Shown here one piece after another: positions 43,384 to 51,532 of a DNA stretch of 64,000 nucleotides. The position numbers and the translations under genes are program-made. This DNA is from Mycobacterium sp. URHD0025 (GTDB lineage Bacteria; Actinomycetota; Actinomycetes; Mycobacteriales; Mycobacteriaceae), in the NCBI RefSeq assembly GCF_000426065.1, contig NZ_AUEQ01000006.1, positions 186,001 through 250,000 on the forward strand, in the 5' to 3' direction. The first letter of the stretch is position 1, and every line of letters starts with the position of its first letter. Under the pieces are notes generated by a model, which did not search any database, was not told the DNA's origin, and worked only from the letters and a program-made list of their open reading frames with translations.

Positions 43384-44414
43384 TGGTGGCACCGCGCACC
43401 GCGCTGTCCGACGTCGTCGGCGCACTGCCACAGGCGGTCAATCCGTTGGCGCTGTCGCTCAACGAGTGCCCGTTTCCGCCCCTGCCCGCGGTGCGCTCAG
43501 CGCTGCGCGCGTGCGACGAGGCCGCCAACCGGTATCCGGAATTCCTGCCACAGCGGTTGCGATCGCTGATCGCCGACCACGACGGAGTGGCCGAGGAGCA
43601 GGTGATCGTCGGTGCCGGCGCGACCGGGGTGATCATGCAGGTGCTGCACGCGGTGACCAGTCCCGGCGACACCATGGTGACCGCGGAACCCACCTTCGAC
43701 GGGTATCCGATCTTCGCGCAGATGGCGCGACTGCGGAGGGTGACCATTCCGCTCGACGCACACGGTCACCATGATCTGGATGCGATGGCCGAGGCCGGGC
43801 GCGACGCGAGGGTGGTGGTGGTCTGCCGGCCGCACAACCCCACGGGCACCATCGAACCGGCGGCCCAGATCGAGCGCTTCCTGAACCGGCTTTCCGCGGA
43901 CACCGTCGTGCTGCTGGACGAGGCATACGTGGAGTTCCTGGCCGCCGAACAGCGCATCGACGGTCCTAGCCTGGTGGCGCGCTTCGGCAATGTCGTGGTG
44001 GTGCGCACCTTTTCGAAGGCCTACGGTCTGGCCGGGCTCCGGATCGGCTACGGATTCTGCGCTCCCGATCTCGGCCGTCAGCTGTGGCGCATGCAGTTGC
44101 CGTTCGGAATCGGACTCAGCGCCCAGGTGGCTGTCGCGGCGTCCTACGATGCGGAAAATCAACTGCGTCAACGTATCCGGATGATCGCTGCGGAACGGCA
44201 CTACATGCAGAAGCGGTTGCGGGCGCTCGGCGTCTACAGCACAGACGGACACGCCAACTTCCTGTATCTGCCCGGCGGGACGTTGCCGTGGCCGGAGGTG
44301 TTCGACGGCACCGGACTTCAGCTCCGCCACTACGCCGATGGCGGTGTGCGGATCACCATCGGATCGCGACAGTCCACCCAGGCCGTGCTGGGCGCGGTGA
44401 CGGCAGCCGCCTGA
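43383..44414 (+). CDS. PLP-dependent aminotransferase, class I/II (HisC/CobD-like)
   Basis: A 343-residue fold-type I aminotransferase resembling histidinol-phosphate aminotransferase. The PLP lysine is Lys212 in TFSKAYGLAGLRIGYG; CRPHNPTGT and LLDEAYVEF are the usual cofactor-binding stretches. ATG 43383 overlaps the KAS III stop. Since it is operonic with ThDP and KAS III enzymes rather than histidine genes, it likely aminates a ketone or aldehyde made by them. It is the last gene of the operon; a 58-bp gap precedes a MarR gene. Confidence 0.88.
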   Translation: MVAPRTALSDVVGALPQAVNPLALSLNECPFPPLPAVRSALRACDEAANRYPEFLPQRLRSLIADHDGVAEEQVIVGAGATGVIMQVLHAVTSPGDTMVTAEPTFDGYPIFAQMARLRRVTIPLDAHGHHDLDAMAEAGRDARVVVVCRPHNPTGTIEPAAQIERFLNRLSADTVVLLDEAYVEFLAAEQRIDGPSLVARFGNVVVVRTFSKAYGLAGLRIGYGFCAPDLGRQLWRMQLPFGIGLSAQVAVAASYDAENQLRQRIRMIAAERHYMQKRLRALGVYSTDGHANFLYLPGGTLPWPEVFDGTGLQLRHYADGGVRITIGSRQSTQAVLGAVTAAA

Positions 44415-44472
44415 AGCACAGGAATGCGCGCATCGTTGCGCGGGCCCGCCCGGCGATGCGGTAAGAAGAGGC

Positions 44473-44976
44473 GTGCCCTCACCACCGGACAAACGCGATC
44501 CCATCGCGCAGGCCCGCGCGAACTGGGAAGCCGCCGGGTGGGGCGACGTGGCGGGCGGCATGGTCGCGGTGACGTCGGTGATGCGGGCCCACCAGATCCT
44601 GCTGGCCCGGGTGGAGTCCGCGCTGCGGCCTTACGATCTGAGCTTCTCGCGGTTCGAGTTGCTGCGCCTGCTGGCGTTCAGCCGCGCCGGTGCACTGCCG
44701 ATCACCAAGGCCTCCGATCGCCTCCAGGTCCACGTCACCAGCGTCACGCACGCCATCCGTCGCCTGGAAGCCAGTGGTCTGGTGGAGCGCGTCCCGCACC
44801 CCACCGACGGACGTACGACGCTGGTGCAGATCACCAAGCTGGGTCGTTCGACGGTCGAGGACGCCACGGTGACGCTGAACCGGCAAGTGTTCGCCGACGT
44901 CGGGATGTCGGACGAGGAATCTCAAGCGCTGGTGGCCTCGATCGAGACGCTGCGCCGACACTCCGGGGATTTCTGA
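44473..44976 (+). CDS. MarR-family transcriptional regulator
   Basis: A 167-residue winged-helix regulator: dimer helix around 33-60, HTH with LPITKASDRLQVHVTSVTHAIRRLEASGLVERVPHPTDGRTTLVQIT (about 75-120). GTG start. It follows the aminotransferase on the same strand and may be cotranscribed or separately expressed. Its target is unknown; the ThDP operon and the downstream lipoprotein are candidates. Confidence 0.92.
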   Translation: MPSPPDKRDPIAQARANWEAAGWGDVAGGMVAVTSVMRAHQILLARVESALRPYDLSFSRFELLRLLAFSRAGALPITKASDRLQVHVTSVTHAIRRLEASGLVERVPHPTDGRTTLVQITKLGRSTVEDATVTLNRQVFADVGMSDEESQALVASIETLRRHSGDF

Positions 44977-45032
44977 GGCGCGTTTCCGGCCGAGAACGCC
45001 ACTACCCTCGAACGTAGTTGAGGGGAGCGAGC

Positions 45033-45470
45033 ATGCAAGCCAAGCGGGTAGCCGCGGCGCTGGGCTCCGCCGCCGTCGTGTTGATGGCGGCCTGCAGCAC
45101 CACGACCACAGGGGTCGCCACCGCCCCCGATGACGTCACGCCGTTCACGTCGTCGTCGAAGGCGCCCAGACCATCTGCCACAAGAAGTCCCAAGCCGACG
45201 GCGGCAGGGCCACGTGGTTCTGCGGGGTTGCCGCCGGAGGCGTTCGACGAGGTACGCGCCGCCGGCATCGAAGGGTCCGACCGCGCGATCGGGAACCAGC
45301 TGATGATGGCCTGCATCATGGCCGGGGGCAGCTTCAACAAGACCAAGCAGGATGTCGTCAACGTGCTGATCCAGATGGGCAGCAAGCTTCCGCCCGATGC
45401 GCTCATGACGATCGTGAACGTGGCGCTCAAGTATGAGTGCCCGGAACTGGCCGGGAGGCTCGGGGGCTAG
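45033..45470 (+). CDS. Small putative lipoprotein of unknown function
   Basis: A 145-residue protein with a signal peptide ending in lipobox MAAC (lipidated Cys about residue 22), a Ser/Thr/Pro/Lys-rich linker (about 23-70) and a small helical C-terminal domain (about 75-145) with two cysteines that could be bridged. The start is set at ATG 45033, with AGGGGAG just upstream, rather than the TTG at 45018. It overlaps the convergent hydrolase gene by 4 bp. No homologous function recognised. Confidence 0.75.
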   Translation: MQAKRVAAALGSAAVVLMAACSTTTTGVATAPDDVTPFTSSSKAPRPSATRSPKPTAAGPRGSAGLPPEAFDEVRAAGIEGSDRAIGNQLMMACIMAGGSFNKTKQDVVNVLIQMGSKLPPDALMTIVNVALKYECPELAGRLGG

Positions 45471-46489
45471 CTCAGCGTGGCGAGCCCCTTGAGGAGCGCC
45501 GCATGGAACACCGCCGGATCCTGCATCTGCGGTGCATGCCCGAGGTCGGGAAACTCGACGAGCGTCGCGTGCGGAATGGCCCGCTGTGTGGCCTTGGCCA
45601 GCTCCGGATAGTGGCCGATCTTCGACTGCACCTCGGGCGGCGCGGCGTCCTTCCCGATCGCGGTCGTGTCCTTGAGGCCGATGAGCAACAGTGTCGGTAC
45701 CTGAAGCTGGTCGAATTCGTACAGCACCGGCTGCGTGTAGATCATGTCGTAGAGCAGCGCTGAGTTCCACGCCACTTGGGCCTTGTCGGGGCCCCGGTAC
45801 ATACCGGCCAGCATCTGCACCCACGGCTCATATGACGGGTTCCACTGTCCGGCGTAATACGTGGCCTGCTCGTAGCGGCGGATGCTGTCCGCCGTGGTCT
45901 TCAGTTCCCGGGCGTACCAGTCGTCGACGGATAGCGCGGGCACGCCCTTCGCCTTCCAATCCTCGAGTCCGATCGGGTTCACCAGCGCGAGCTGCTCCGT
46001 CTCCTGCGGATACATCAGCCCGTAGCGCACCGCGAGCATGCCGCCCGTCGAATGGCCGATCACCGTCGCGCGGTCGATACCGAGCGACTTGAGCAGCGCG
46101 TGGGTGTTGCGCGCGAGCTGGTGGAAGCTGAACTGATAGGACGCGGGTTTGCTCGATTTGCAGAACCCGATCTGATCCGGCGCGATCACGCGATAGCCGG
46201 CGGCGGTGAGTTCGTCGATCGTCTGCTCCCACGTTGCCGCGCAGAAGTTCTTGCCATGCATCAACACGGCCGTGCGGCCGTTGGGTTTCGCAGGCTGCAC
46301 GTCCATGTAGCTCATCTGCAGCGATTTCTGTTGCGAGGAGAAGGTGAACTCGTGGACCGGGTGCGGGTAGTCGAAACCCTGCAGGTCGGCACCGTAGGCG
46401 GGACTGCGATCCGAGGACTGGCATCCGGCGACCGCGGCGGTCGTGACGAGGACAGTGATGGCGGCGGCGAGCGTGCGAATCAAGGTCAT
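45467..46489 (-). CDS. Secreted lipoprotein alpha/beta hydrolase
   Basis: A 340-residue hydrolase with a signal peptide and lipobox VAGC (Cys23). The fold motifs are HGKNF (oxyanion region), nucleophile Ser147 in GHSTGGMLA, an acid in IGLKDTTA and the catalytic His in DLGHAPQMQ. It probably acts on esters at the cell surface; the catalytic set also fits an epoxide hydrolase-like or lactonase role. It is convergent with the small lipoprotein gene. No regulator is obvious. Confidence 0.88.
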   Translation of the reverse strand: MTLIRTLAAAITVLVTTAAVAGCQSSDRSPAYGADLQGFDYPHPVHEFTFSSQQKSLQMSYMDVQPAKPNGRTAVLMHGKNFCAATWEQTIDELTAAGYRVIAPDQIGFCKSSKPASYQFSFHQLARNTHALLKSLGIDRATVIGHSTGGMLAVRYGLMYPQETEQLALVNPIGLEDWKAKGVPALSVDDWYARELKTTADSIRRYEQATYYAGQWNPSYEPWVQMLAGMYRGPDKAQVAWNSALLYDMIYTQPVLYEFDQLQVPTLLLIGLKDTTAIGKDAAPPEVQSKIGHYPELAKATQRAIPHATLVEFPDLGHAPQMQDPAVFHAALLKGLATLS

Positions 46490-46624
46490 CGGCGGCGACT
46501 TTACCGCGATGACAGACCTAGCTCGCGATCTGCAGGCTGAGGAATTGAGGAGTTGGTGGCCACCGCTGATCGCCCGCGCGGTGCCCGCCGTGCGCGCACA
46601 CCTAGAGGAACGGTGAGCGCTGCG

Positions 46625-47842
46625 TCACGGGTCCATGACCGAGGGCAGCGGGATGGTCGCGATCACCGTGGTACCCGCGCCCGGCCGGGACCGGATGTTG
46701 AGCCGGCCTCCGACGATCTCAGCCCGTTCGGCCATGGACAGCAAGCCGTAACCGCCCATCTCGTCACTGCCCAGCGGATGCTCGAAGGTGTCGAAACCCT
46801 TTCCGTCGTCGACGATTTCGAGCCGCGCCACACCCTCTTCGACGGTGAAGGTGAGCCGCGCCCGGTCGGCCTCGGCATGTTTGACCACATTCTGAAGGCA
46901 TTCCTGGGCTATCCGGTACAACGCCAGCTCGATGTGGTCGGGCACCCGCGTCTCGGCGAGGTCCACGTCGATCTCGATCCGCGGGATCGACCGCGCCAGG
47001 CTGGCCAGCCCACCGGACAAGCCGAGATCGTCGAGCACCGGCGGGCGCAATCCGCCGATCGCGGCCCGGGCCTCCTGCAGCGTCAGCGCAACCAGTTCGC
47101 GGGCAGCCGCCAACTGCTCGGCGACGGTCTCGGGCTCGACCGCGCGGGCCGCCGCATCGAGCCGGTAGGACAGCGTCACCAACCGCTGCGAGATGCCGTC
47201 GTGAATGTCGCCGGCCAACCGGCGCCGCTCGATCTCCTGCGCCTGGATCACCTGTTCGACGAAGTTCTCGTGGGCCCGCTCGCGTGCCACCAGCTGACGG
47301 TGCAGCCGGGCCTGGTGCAGCGCGCCGGCGATCAGCCTGCCGATCACCAACAGCAGCTCTACGTCACGCGGCGTGAACTCGCGGCGATCGACGGTGTGCA
47401 CATTGAGCACGCCGACCAGCCCGCCCGGCCCCGTCTCCATCGGCACCGACACCATCGAGGTGAAGTCGCGCCCGCGCAACGACTCGAAGGGCATGTAGCG
47501 GGGATCGGATTCCTTGTTGTGGCTGATCACCACCGGTTGGCGGTGGCTGGCCACCCAGCCGGAGATGCCCTGACCCAGCGGCAGCCGGATCTTGCCGATC
47601 TCTGCATCGAACGGCGGCGTAGCCCCGGCCAGCGTCAGCGCACGATCCGAATCGTCGAGGACGTGTACGAAGCACACGTCGGTGGCGGTGGCCTCGGTGA
47701 TCATCCGGGCCGCCGCGGCAGCCAGCGGCTCCACACCGGGACCGCTCGATGCGGCCCGGATGAGCTCGCGCAGCAGGGCCAGCTCACGGTCGGCAGTCAG
47801 GTCGACAGGGCCGAGTTCGCGCCCCGGCTTGTCGCCCGTCAC
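46625..47842 (-). CDS. Sensor histidine kinase, GAF domain, NarL-type (HisKA_3)
   Basis: A 405-residue cytosolic kinase without TM segments. A GAF domain (about 30-175) is followed by a HisKA_3 dimer helix with phospho-acceptor His214 (RRRLAGDIHDGISQRL) and an HATPase domain with QECLQNVVKHAEA and GYGLLSMAERAE. The GAF domain could bind haem, flavin or a small molecule; no haem ligand can be assigned. Its start overlaps the stop of the response regulator upstream by 4 bp, so they form one two-component system. Confidence 0.92.
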   Translation of the reverse strand: MTGDKPGRELGPVDLTADRELALLRELIRAASSGPGVEPLAAAAARMITEATATDVCFVHVLDDSDRALTLAGATPPFDAEIGKIRLPLGQGISGWVASHRQPVVISHNKESDPRYMPFESLRGRDFTSMVSVPMETGPGGLVGVLNVHTVDRREFTPRDVELLLVIGRLIAGALHQARLHRQLVARERAHENFVEQVIQAQEIERRRLAGDIHDGISQRLVTLSYRLDAAARAVEPETVAEQLAAARELVALTLQEARAAIGGLRPPVLDDLGLSGGLASLARSIPRIEIDVDLAETRVPDHIELALYRIAQECLQNVVKHAEADRARLTFTVEEGVARLEIVDDGKGFDTFEHPLGSDEMGGYGLLSMAERAEIVGGRLNIRSRPGAGTTVIATIPLPSVMDP

Positions 47843-48501
47843 TGGTAGATGCCTTCGCGCAGCGCCGTGGCCACCGCACCTGCCCGGTCGCTGACCCCGA
47901 GCTTGCGGTAGATGGAGCGCAGGTGGGTCTTCACCGTTTCCTCGCCGATCACCAGCTTGTTGGCGATTCCACGGTTGGACAGGCCGGTGACGACGAAGGA
48001 CAGGATCTCGCTCTCGCGTTGGGTCAGCCCCTGCCGCACGCCCGGCCAGAACTCGTCGCGCTGCAGCCGCGCCGCGGTGCCGGCGGCGCGGGCCGCCATC
48101 CCCGGATCGATCGCGGTCTGGCCGCTGTGGGCGAACTCGATCTGGCGCACGAGCTCGTCGCTGCTGATGCTCTTGAGCAGGTATCCCGCGGCACCGACCC
48201 GCAGCGCCTGGAACAAGTACTGCTCGTCGTCGTAGACCGACAGCATGACCACCTTGCGGTCCGGGTCCCGCTCACGCAGCACCCGGCACAGGTCCAGTCC
48301 GCTGGAACCCTCCATGCGTACGTCGCACAACACGATGTCGGGGTTGAGGGTCTCGATCACGCTGACCGCCCGCTCCGCGCCGACGGCCTGGCCGACCACC
48401 TCGACCCGGTCGTTGAACGCAGCAAGCATGGCCTTGAGACCCTCGATGACCATTTCATGGTCATCGACCAGCACAAGGCGCACCGGATTGGAGGGCGCCA
48501 T
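47839..48501 (-). CDS. Response regulator, NarL/LuxR type
   Basis: A 220-residue regulator with a receiver domain (Asp13/Asp14, phospho-acceptor Asp60 in VLCDVRMEG) and a LuxR-type HTH (about 155-215) with LTQRESEILSFVVTGLSNRGIANKLVIGEETVKTHLRSIYRKLG. It is the first gene of the two-component operon. A 13-bp palindrome (48568-48580) lies in its promoter and in the divergent HAD gene's promoter, a likely binding site. Confidence 0.93.
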   Translation of the reverse strand: MAPSNPVRLVLVDDHEMVIEGLKAMLAAFNDRVEVVGQAVGAERAVSVIETLNPDIVLCDVRMEGSSGLDLCRVLRERDPDRKVVMLSVYDDEQYLFQALRVGAAGYLLKSISSDELVRQIEFAHSGQTAIDPGMAARAAGTAARLQRDEFWPGVRQGLTQRESEILSFVVTGLSNRGIANKLVIGEETVKTHLRSIYRKLGVSDRAGAVATALREGIYQ

Positions 48502-48567
48502 GGCATCACCCTAGAGGTGGTGACGGCCTTCCGAGGGCAGGAGCAGCTCAACTTCAACTCCCCAAAT

Positions 48568-48580
48568 CCCCCTTAGGGGG
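48568..48580. promoter_or_regulatory. Palindrome CCCCCT-T-AGGGGG in divergent promoter
   Basis: A perfect 6-bp-arm palindrome, 67 bp before the response-regulator ATG and 20 bp before the HAD reading frame. Its GC-arm/AT-centre form resembles NarL/DevR-type dyads. Confidence 0.5.
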
Positions 48581-48599
48581 GACGCGCCCCGGATGTGAC

Positions 48600-49433
48600 G
48601 TGGGCCACTGTCATGGGGTGTCCACACCACAAGAGAAGTCATGGCGTGCCGGGCGGTTCTGGTGGGACTGTGCCCGGGCCGAAACGAGCGCCCATCCGCT
48701 ACGTGCGGTGATCCTGGACCTCGACGCGTTGTCGGATCTCGACGTGGACGGCCATCGCGTCGTCTTCAACGCCGCATTCGCCGCGCACGGTCTGCCCATC
48801 CAATGGGGGGTCGCCCGTTACCAGCAGCTTCTCGCGCTGCATGACGAACGCCAGCGGGTCGCCGCCGAGTTGCGCAAGCGGTGCGTGGGGCCGGAATGCG
48901 ATGTGCTCACCGAGGTGCTCGCCGACGAGATCTGCATGACCAAGGACATGATGTTCGACGAGATGATCCTCGACGCCGGCCTGACGCCGCGGCCGGGCCT
49001 GGAGGATCTGATGAACGACGCGTTCCTGGCCGGGCTTCCCGTCGGTGTGGTGGCCGCGGGTCGTCGACGCTGGGCCGAACCACTGGTGCGCCAGCTGGTC
49101 GGTGAGGGCCTGGTGGAAACCGTCGTCACCACCGATGACGTGAGCGCGACCGGGACCGAGCTGTACCGGCATGCCCTGGTCGAGCTGGGAGTCGCCGGCC
49201 ACGACGCACTGGCCTTGGTGGGTTCTGCCCCGGGCCTGCGGGCCGCCAGCGGGGCGGGGATGGCCAGTGTGTTGATCGAGCCCGACGCCGGCGCATACGC
49301 GAGCAACCTGCGCGGCACCGCTGCGGCCGTCGCCGTACGCCCCGACTTCGCCGGCGCCGACGCACTGCGGCTGTCGGTGTGCCAACGGCTGCACACTCAG
49401 TGGTGGGCCCAGCGCAGCCCGTCCGCCGCGTAG
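48600..49433 (+). CDS. HAD-superfamily protein with degenerate active site
   Basis: A 277-residue HAD-like protein of the phosphoglycolate phosphatase/beta-PGM type: an N-terminal Rossmann strand VILDLDALSDLD (motif I, both Asp present), a helical cap (about 55-130), then VVAAGRRRW at motif II (Ser/Thr replaced by Ala) and LVGSAPGLRAASGAGM at motif IV (acidic Asp pair lost). It may bind a phosphorylated ligand without hydrolysing it efficiently, or be a structural relic. Start is uncertain: GTG at 48600 gives a Trp-rich leader and a later GTG at 48618 is possible. Divergent from the two-component system and sharing its palindrome. Confidence 0.7.
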   Translation: MGHCHGVSTPQEKSWRAGRFWWDCARAETSAHPLRAVILDLDALSDLDVDGHRVVFNAAFAAHGLPIQWGVARYQQLLALHDERQRVAAELRKRCVGPECDVLTEVLADEICMTKDMMFDEMILDAGLTPRPGLEDLMNDAFLAGLPVGVVAAGRRRWAEPLVRQLVGEGLVETVVTTDDVSATGTELYRHALVELGVAGHDALALVGSAPGLRAASGAGMASVLIEPDAGAYASNLRGTAAAVAVRPDFAGADALRLSVCQRLHTQWWAQRSPSAA

Positions 49434-49444
49434 AACTTCCGCAA

Positions 49445-50317
49445 TCAGCCGCGCAGCGTCTCGATCACCGCGCTGAAGTCCTTGTCGGCGTGCTCGTCGG
49501 CGAAGGCAGCATAGATCTGGGCCGCGTGGGTTCCCAGCGGAGCTGAGGAGCCGGTCGACATCACCGCAGCCATCGCCAAGCCCAGGTCCTTGTTCATCAG
49601 TGCGGTGGCAAACCCCGGCTTGAAGTCGTTGTTGGCCGGAGACGTCGGAACGGGCCCTGGCACCGGGCAGTTCGTGTGGACTGCCCAGCAGTTTCCGGTC
49701 GCGCCGGTGACCACATCGAACAGTGCCTGCGCGGACAGGCCCAGCTTCTCGGCCAGGACGAAAGCCTCGCCGACCGCGATCTGCTGCACCGCCAGCACCA
49801 TGTTGTTGCAGAGCTTGGCAGCCTGGCCGGTGCCCGATCCGCCGCAGTGGATGATCTTGCCCGCCATGGGATCCAGCACCGGGCGGGCACGCTCGACAGC
49901 GTCATCCTCGCCGCCGACCATGAACGCCAACGTGCCCGCGGTCGCACCCTTCACGCCGCCGGACACCGGGGCGTCGAGCTGGGCGTGGCCGTGTTCGCCT
50001 GCCTTCGCGTGAATCTCGCGGGCATCGTCGACCGAGATGGTGGAGGTGTCGATGAACAACGTGCCTGCCGCCGCAACCGGCAGCACCTCGGCATAGCACG
50101 CTTTGACGATGTTGCCGTTGGGCAGTGACGTGATCACCACTTCGGCTCCGGCCACAGCCTCGGCGCCGGTGTCGAAGACCTTGGCGCCCTTGGCTTCAGC
50201 GGCGGTCTTCGATGCCGGCACGGGATCGAAGCCGTGCACCGTGTGGCCTGCTGCGACCAGGTTGGCCGCCATCGGGCCGCCCATGTGTCCCAAGCCGAGG
50301 AACGCGATCGTGCTCAC
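49445..50317 (-). CDS. mmsB: 3-Hydroxyisobutyrate dehydrogenase
   Basis: A 290-residue beta-hydroxyacid dehydrogenase of valine breakdown (3-hydroxyisobutyrate to methylmalonate semialdehyde). N-terminal GLGHMGGPMAANL dinucleotide motif; DAPVSGGVKGATAGTL substrate loop; the catalytic Lys is in GTGQAAKLCNNM. It lies 10 bp after the acyl-CoA dehydrogenase in the order seen in M. tuberculosis (mmsA-fadE9-mmsB). Confidence 0.95.
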   Translation of the reverse strand: MSTIAFLGLGHMGGPMAANLVAAGHTVHGFDPVPASKTAAEAKGAKVFDTGAEAVAGAEVVITSLPNGNIVKACYAEVLPVAAAGTLFIDTSTISVDDAREIHAKAGEHGHAQLDAPVSGGVKGATAGTLAFMVGGEDDAVERARPVLDPMAGKIIHCGGSGTGQAAKLCNNMVLAVQQIAVGEAFVLAEKLGLSAQALFDVVTGATGNCWAVHTNCPVPGPVPTSPANNDFKPGFATALMNKDLGLAMAAVMSTGSSAPLGTHAAQIYAAFADEHADKDFSAVIETLRG

Positions 50318-50327
50318 TCAAGTCTCC

Positions 50328-51524
50328 CTATCCGATTGAGGTGGACACGGACGCTCCTGCTGGATTGCGGGCTCCGCCCGCGGCAGAACGCCCGATGACC
50401 ACCCGCATGATTTCGTTGGTTCCCTCAAGGATGCGGTGCACCCGCAGATCCCGGACGATTTTCTCCAGACCGTACTCACGAAGATAGCCGTAGCCGCCGT
50501 GCAATTGCAGCGCCTGATCGGCCACCTCATAGCAGGTGTCGGTGACATACCGCTTGGCCATCGCGCACAACGTCACCTTGTCGGGGTGGTCGGCGTCCAG
50601 CGCCGAAGCCGCCCGCCACAACATGTTTCGCGACGTCTCCAGGCCGGTGGCCATGTCGGCCAAAGTGAATCGGATGGTTGGTTCATCGAGCAGGGCCCCG
50701 CCGAACGCCTGGCGGTCGGCCAGATAGCTCACCGTCTTGTCGTAGGCAGCCTGGGCGCCGCCGAGCGAGCATGCGGCGATGTTGATCCGTCCGCCGTTCA
50801 AGCCGTTCATCGCGATCCCGAACCCGGTGCCCTCGGTGCGGCCGAGCAGGGCCTCTGCCGGAACCCGCACGCCTTCGAAGATCACCTGTGCGGTCGGTTG
50901 GGCGTTCCAGCCCATCTTCTGTTCCTGCGCGCCGAAACTGAGCCCTGCCGCATCCTTTTCGACGACGAACGCGGAGATGCCCTTCGGTCCGTCAGCCCCG
51001 GTTCGGGCCATCACCACATACACGTCCGAGCTGCCGGCCCCCGAGATGAACTGCTTGACCCCGTCCAGAACGTAATCGTTGCCGTCCCGTACGGCCCTCG
51101 TGCGCAACGCCGCCGCGTCCGAGCCGGCGCCCGGCTCGGTCAGGCAGTAGCTGGCGATGGCCTCCATCGAGGCCAGCCTGGGCACCCAGGTCTTGCGCTG
51201 CTCCTCGGTGCCGAAGCTGTCCACCATCCAGGCACACATGTTGTGGATGGACAGGAACGCCGCCAGGGTGGGATCGGCGGCGGCGAGAGCGGTGAAGATG
51301 CGTACCGCATCGAGGCGCCGCAGCCCGCTGCCACCGGCGTCCTCACCGCAATAGATGGCGCCCATGCCGAGTTCGGCCGCTTCGCGCAATACGTCGGTGG
51401 GGAAGTGGTGGGTCTCGTCCCATTCCAACGCATATGGCGCGATGCGCTTTTCGGCGAACGCGGCGGCCGTGTCGGTGATGACACGGTCGTCCTCGCTCAG
51501 GCTGTAGGGGTCGTTCAGGTCCAC
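50328..51524 (-). CDS. Acyl-CoA dehydrogenase (isobutyryl-CoA type, FadE9-like)
   Basis: A 398-residue FAD flavoenzyme that introduces a 2,3-double bond in a short branched acyl-CoA. Conserved stretches: CLTEPGAGSDAAAL, FISGAGSSDVYVVMART, LQLHGGYGYLREYGLEKIVRDLRV and the catalytic Glu region HRILEGTNEIMRVVIGR. GTG at 51524 (MDLNDPYSL) is set as start; an in-frame opening extends upstream into mmsA but has no homology. It lies 8 bp after mmsA and 10 bp before mmsB, so it probably acts on isobutyryl-CoA. Confidence 0.93.
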   Translation of the reverse strand: MDLNDPYSLSEDDRVITDTAAAFAEKRIAPYALEWDETHHFPTDVLREAAELGMGAIYCGEDAGGSGLRRLDAVRIFTALAAADPTLAAFLSIHNMCAWMVDSFGTEEQRKTWVPRLASMEAIASYCLTEPGAGSDAAALRTRAVRDGNDYVLDGVKQFISGAGSSDVYVVMARTGADGPKGISAFVVEKDAAGLSFGAQEQKMGWNAQPTAQVIFEGVRVPAEALLGRTEGTGFGIAMNGLNGGRINIAACSLGGAQAAYDKTVSYLADRQAFGGALLDEPTIRFTLADMATGLETSRNMLWRAASALDADHPDKVTLCAMAKRYVTDTCYEVADQALQLHGGYGYLREYGLEKIVRDLRVHRILEGTNEIMRVVIGRSAAGGARNPAGASVSTSIG

Positions 51525-51532
51525 GGAGTCAA

